DNA of 22,532 nucleotides, from contig JAIPER010000008.1 of assembly GCA_021737115.1 (NCBI GenBank), forward strand, positions 1-22,532, read 5' to 3'. The notes below the pieces were generated by a model. The model was given only the letters and a program-made list of their open reading frames with translations, ran no database searches and was not told the DNA's origin. This DNA comes from Desulfohalobiaceae bacterium (lineage in GTDB: Bacteria > Desulfobacterota > Desulfovibrionia > Desulfovibrionales > Desulfothermaceae). Positions 20,699-22,532 of this stretch are shown piece after piece (the first letter of the stretch is position 1; the number at the start of each line of letters is the position of its first letter). Position numbers and translations under genes: made by a program.

Positions 20699-21724
20699 TT
20701 AGAGAGTGTCAAGCCAGGCCAGGGTCTCCTGCTCGTTTTCCCAGTCCAGCAACTGATCCAGTTTGTGATCCTTGGTCTGGTTTTGTGTGTATTCAATGAA
20801 CTTCTTTTGCAATTCCCGTTTGCGGTTAAGATTCAGCTGCAGATAGACCATGGTCGACTGCAGGTTTTCATGGCCGAGATGATTCTTGATATCCGTGATA
20901 CTGACCCCGGAAGCAAGCAAGTTGATGGCGCAGGAATGGCGAAAACAGTGAGCGGGATTCAAGGTTTTCAGCTTGGCCGGCGGCAGAACCCGGGAGAGAT
21001 GCTTGTGACAGAGCCGGTATATCCCGTGCCGGGTATAGCCATGTCTGCGTTGATTGAGAAAGAGGTACTGCTGATGCAGGGGTTTGGCTACTGGACGGTA
21101 GATCTTGAGGTAGTGTGAAAGCAACTCCACCGTCTTGGGCCAGAGACTTATTTGTCGGAACCGATTGCCTTTTCCCAGGATGGCCAGTGTCTTGTTTTCC
21201 GAATCGAAGTAATCAAGGTGCAAGGTGGCTATCTCCTCTGCCCTGGCCCCGGAGTCATAGAGCAGGTGCAAAATCACGTAGTCCCTGAACCCTCCGGATC
21301 TTTTGAGGTCGATGGCGGCAAGGACCTGCATGATCTCCTCATGGTTCAGGTAGCCAAGGAGCGTCTTCTGGAACCGTTTCTGGGGAAGAGCAAGGATTCT
21401 CTCGGCCAGTTCGGCCAGTTCGGCCTGTTCCGGGTAGAGAAAACGGATCATTTTGGCCAGGGATTTGAAGACAGCCAGTCGGTGTCCCCGGGTTCTGGCC
21501 GAGTTGTTCCGCTTGGTCTCAAGGAAATCCAGAAAATCAAGGATCAATCGGGGGCTCAAATGTTCGATCTCCAGAGATCGTGTGTTCAGGGAGAGCTTCT
21601 TTGCTGCATAGGGAAGAAACAGGCTGAAGGTCTCCCGGTAAGCCGTGATGGTGTTCGGACTGGCCCCTTTGATTCGAGGCAGATAGTGATCAAAGTACTG
21701 GTGCAAACAGTCGCTTAATTTCAC
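20699..21724 (-). CDS. tyrosine recombinase/integrase
   Basis: This is a 341-residue site-specific recombinase with an N-terminal core-binding domain (about 1-110) and a complete catalytic domain. The catalytic residues are R161 (DSGARAEEIATL), K185 (ILGKGNRFR), H259 and R262 (HCFRHSCAINLL), H282 (IKNHLGHENLQS) and nucleophile Y294 (TMVYLQL). The tail is extended by about 45 polar residues. Its ATG overlaps the stop of the upstream recombinase gene (21721-21724), so the two are coupled, as in multi-recombinase elements such as RIT (recombinase-in-trio) elements. A third gene would lie beyond the window if it is one. Confidence 0.92.
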   Translation of the reverse strand: MKLSDCLHQYFDHYLPRIKGASPNTITAYRETFSLFLPYAAKKLSLNTRSLEIEHLSPRLILDFLDFLETKRNNSARTRGHRLAVFKSLAKMIRFLYPEQAELAELAERILALPQKRFQKTLLGYLNHEEIMQVLAAIDLKRSGGFRDYVILHLLYDSGARAEEIATLHLDYFDSENKTLAILGKGNRFRQISLWPKTVELLSHYLKIYRPVAKPLHQQYLFLNQRRHGYTRHGIYRLCHKHLSRVLPPAKLKTLNPAHCFRHSCAINLLASGVSITDIKNHLGHENLQSTMVYLQLNLNRKRELQKKFIEYTQNQTKDHKLDQLLDWENEQETLAWLDTL

Positions 21725-22532
21725 AGTTCCTCCTGATGTGAGAGGGCGAAGTCGGCAAATCCCTTTCGGTGCTCGGCATCCAAGACTTTGAGATACACTG
21801 CTGTATAGCGGTATTTGGTGTGCCCCATATAGGCGGCCAGGACCGGCAAAGCCTTCTGAGGGTCTTTTCCCCTGGCCTGCATAGCCTTTAAGGTATTCAC
21901 AGCAAAGGAATGCCTCAGACAGTGGGGCGTGGGACGGCCAAAGACCGTATTTCCGATGACCCGGCGGGGAGATTGCAGTCCGATCTCCTGGACGGCCTGA
22001 TGAAAAGCATTGTAGATCTGCATATTGTGCAGGCCTTTTCTGGGGCCAGCCAAGAGGTAGGGCGTGTCTTTTCTCAACCCGCCTCGGACCGACAGATAGT
22101 TGTTCAAGGCTACCTGTGCATCTTGGGGCAGAGGCAGCAAGCGGTCCTTGTGGAATTTGGTTTTTTCAATGGATAGGGTGCCGTGTCTGGGATCGTAGTG
22201 AGTGCACAAGAGCCTCAAAGGTTCGGAGATGCGCAGTCCGCATCTGGCCTGGAGCAGAATTGCGGTATAGACTCCCAGGTCCGTGAGGAAATGGGGCTCT
22301 GTCTTGCGGATTTTCTGCTCTAGGGCCTGCAGGAGGCGCTCGACATCCTCTGGTGCAAAGAGAAAGGGAACAAAAGACCTTTCTTTTTTGTATGGCAGAT
22401 CCTGCAGAGGGTTGGACTGGCAATAACCGATTCGCACCAGAAAATTGAAAAAATTGCGGACCGCCTGGATGATGCCGTTGATTGCCTGCGGTTCACCCCG
22501 GAGCTGCTCCCGGAAATCAAGAAAGAAGCTTG
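21721..22532 (-). CDS. tyrosine recombinase/integrase, 5' end beyond window
   Basis: 270 codons are visible and the frame is open to the window edge (an in-frame GTG at 22437 is internal). Codons beyond it encode a core-binding-type helix (AINGIIQAVRNFFNFLV). The catalytic domain is complete: R in QARCGLRISEPL, K in EKTKFHKDRLLPL, H and R in HCLRHSFAVNTL, the second H in AAYMGHTKYR, and Tyr in AVYLKV. It differs clearly from its neighbour in sequence, so this is a pair of distinct recombinases, not a duplication. Overlap with the next gene (ATGA) indicates one operon. Confidence 0.9.
   Translation of the reverse strand, partial: SFFLDFREQLRGEPQAINGIIQAVRNFFNFLVRIGYCQSNPLQDLPYKKERSFVPFLFAPEDVERLLQALEQKIRKTEPHFLTDLGVYTAILLQARCGLRISEPLRLLCTHYDPRHGTLSIEKTKFHKDRLLPLPQDAQVALNNYLSVRGGLRKDTPYLLAGPRKGLHNMQIYNAFHQAVQEIGLQSPRRVIGNTVFGRPTPHCLRHSFAVNTLKAMQARGKDPQKALPVLAAYMGHTKYRYTAVYLKVLDAEHRKGFADFALSHQEEL

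Noticed and set aside
20452..20796. 114-codon minus-strand ORF behind the recombinase
   Set aside because: Its first third is the recombinase 3' end in another frame and the rest is spacer with repeats; it does not read like a protein.

Overview
The window looks like chromosomal DNA of a sulfate-reducing-type deltaproteobacterium (Desulfobacterota, perhaps Desulfovibrionales). This is inferred from the GC-rich housekeeping genes, the SH3/NlpC-P60 lipoprotein architecture, the short ferredoxin-like QueG relative and the amtB-glnK pair with a sigma-54 promoter. No rRNA or tRNA gene was seen, so the assignment is only a lead.

Layout. Positions 1-8200 are ordinary GC-rich core sequence: an isopropylmalate/isocitrate dehydrogenase family gene (-), a hotdog thioesterase (-), amtB and glnK (+) behind a consensus sigma-54 promoter at 2481-2496, an NlpC/P60 lipoprotein (-), a 4Fe-4S protein (+) and an aldo/keto reductase (-). 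The spacers carry dispersed repeats, including a roughly 300-bp nested-hairpin element at 5847-6143.

Positions about 8300-10145 are strikingly AT-rich and behave like an integron gene-cassette array without an integrase. Two minus-strand ORFs of unknown function are each followed by a hairpin with attC architecture (9107-9235 and 8313-8411): R boxes, a 3-nt unpaired spacer, and an L stem with two extra bases, always on the same arm.

Positions 10209-17214 hold a tight minus-strand operon. In transcription order it is an AlbA_2/Schlafen-type ATP-binding regulator, pglZ, a zeta-toxin-like kinase, a small putative antitoxin, and brxL. Three of the four junctions overlap or nearly so. This is the 3' half of a type I BREX phage-defence locus with a toxin-antitoxin pair inserted between pglZ and brxL. 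brxA, brxB, brxC and pglX are not in the window.

Upstream of that operon (17215-22532) is mobile debris: heptamer repeats and hairpins, a lone HI1420-type antitoxin, an Rpn-family nuclease, a REP-associated tyrosine transposase carrying the heptamer repeat inside its coding sequence, and two overlapping tyrosine recombinases, the outer one running off the window. The likely picture is a defence island in which mobile elements separated, or removed, the 5' half of the BREX operon, and gene cassettes landed just behind brxL.
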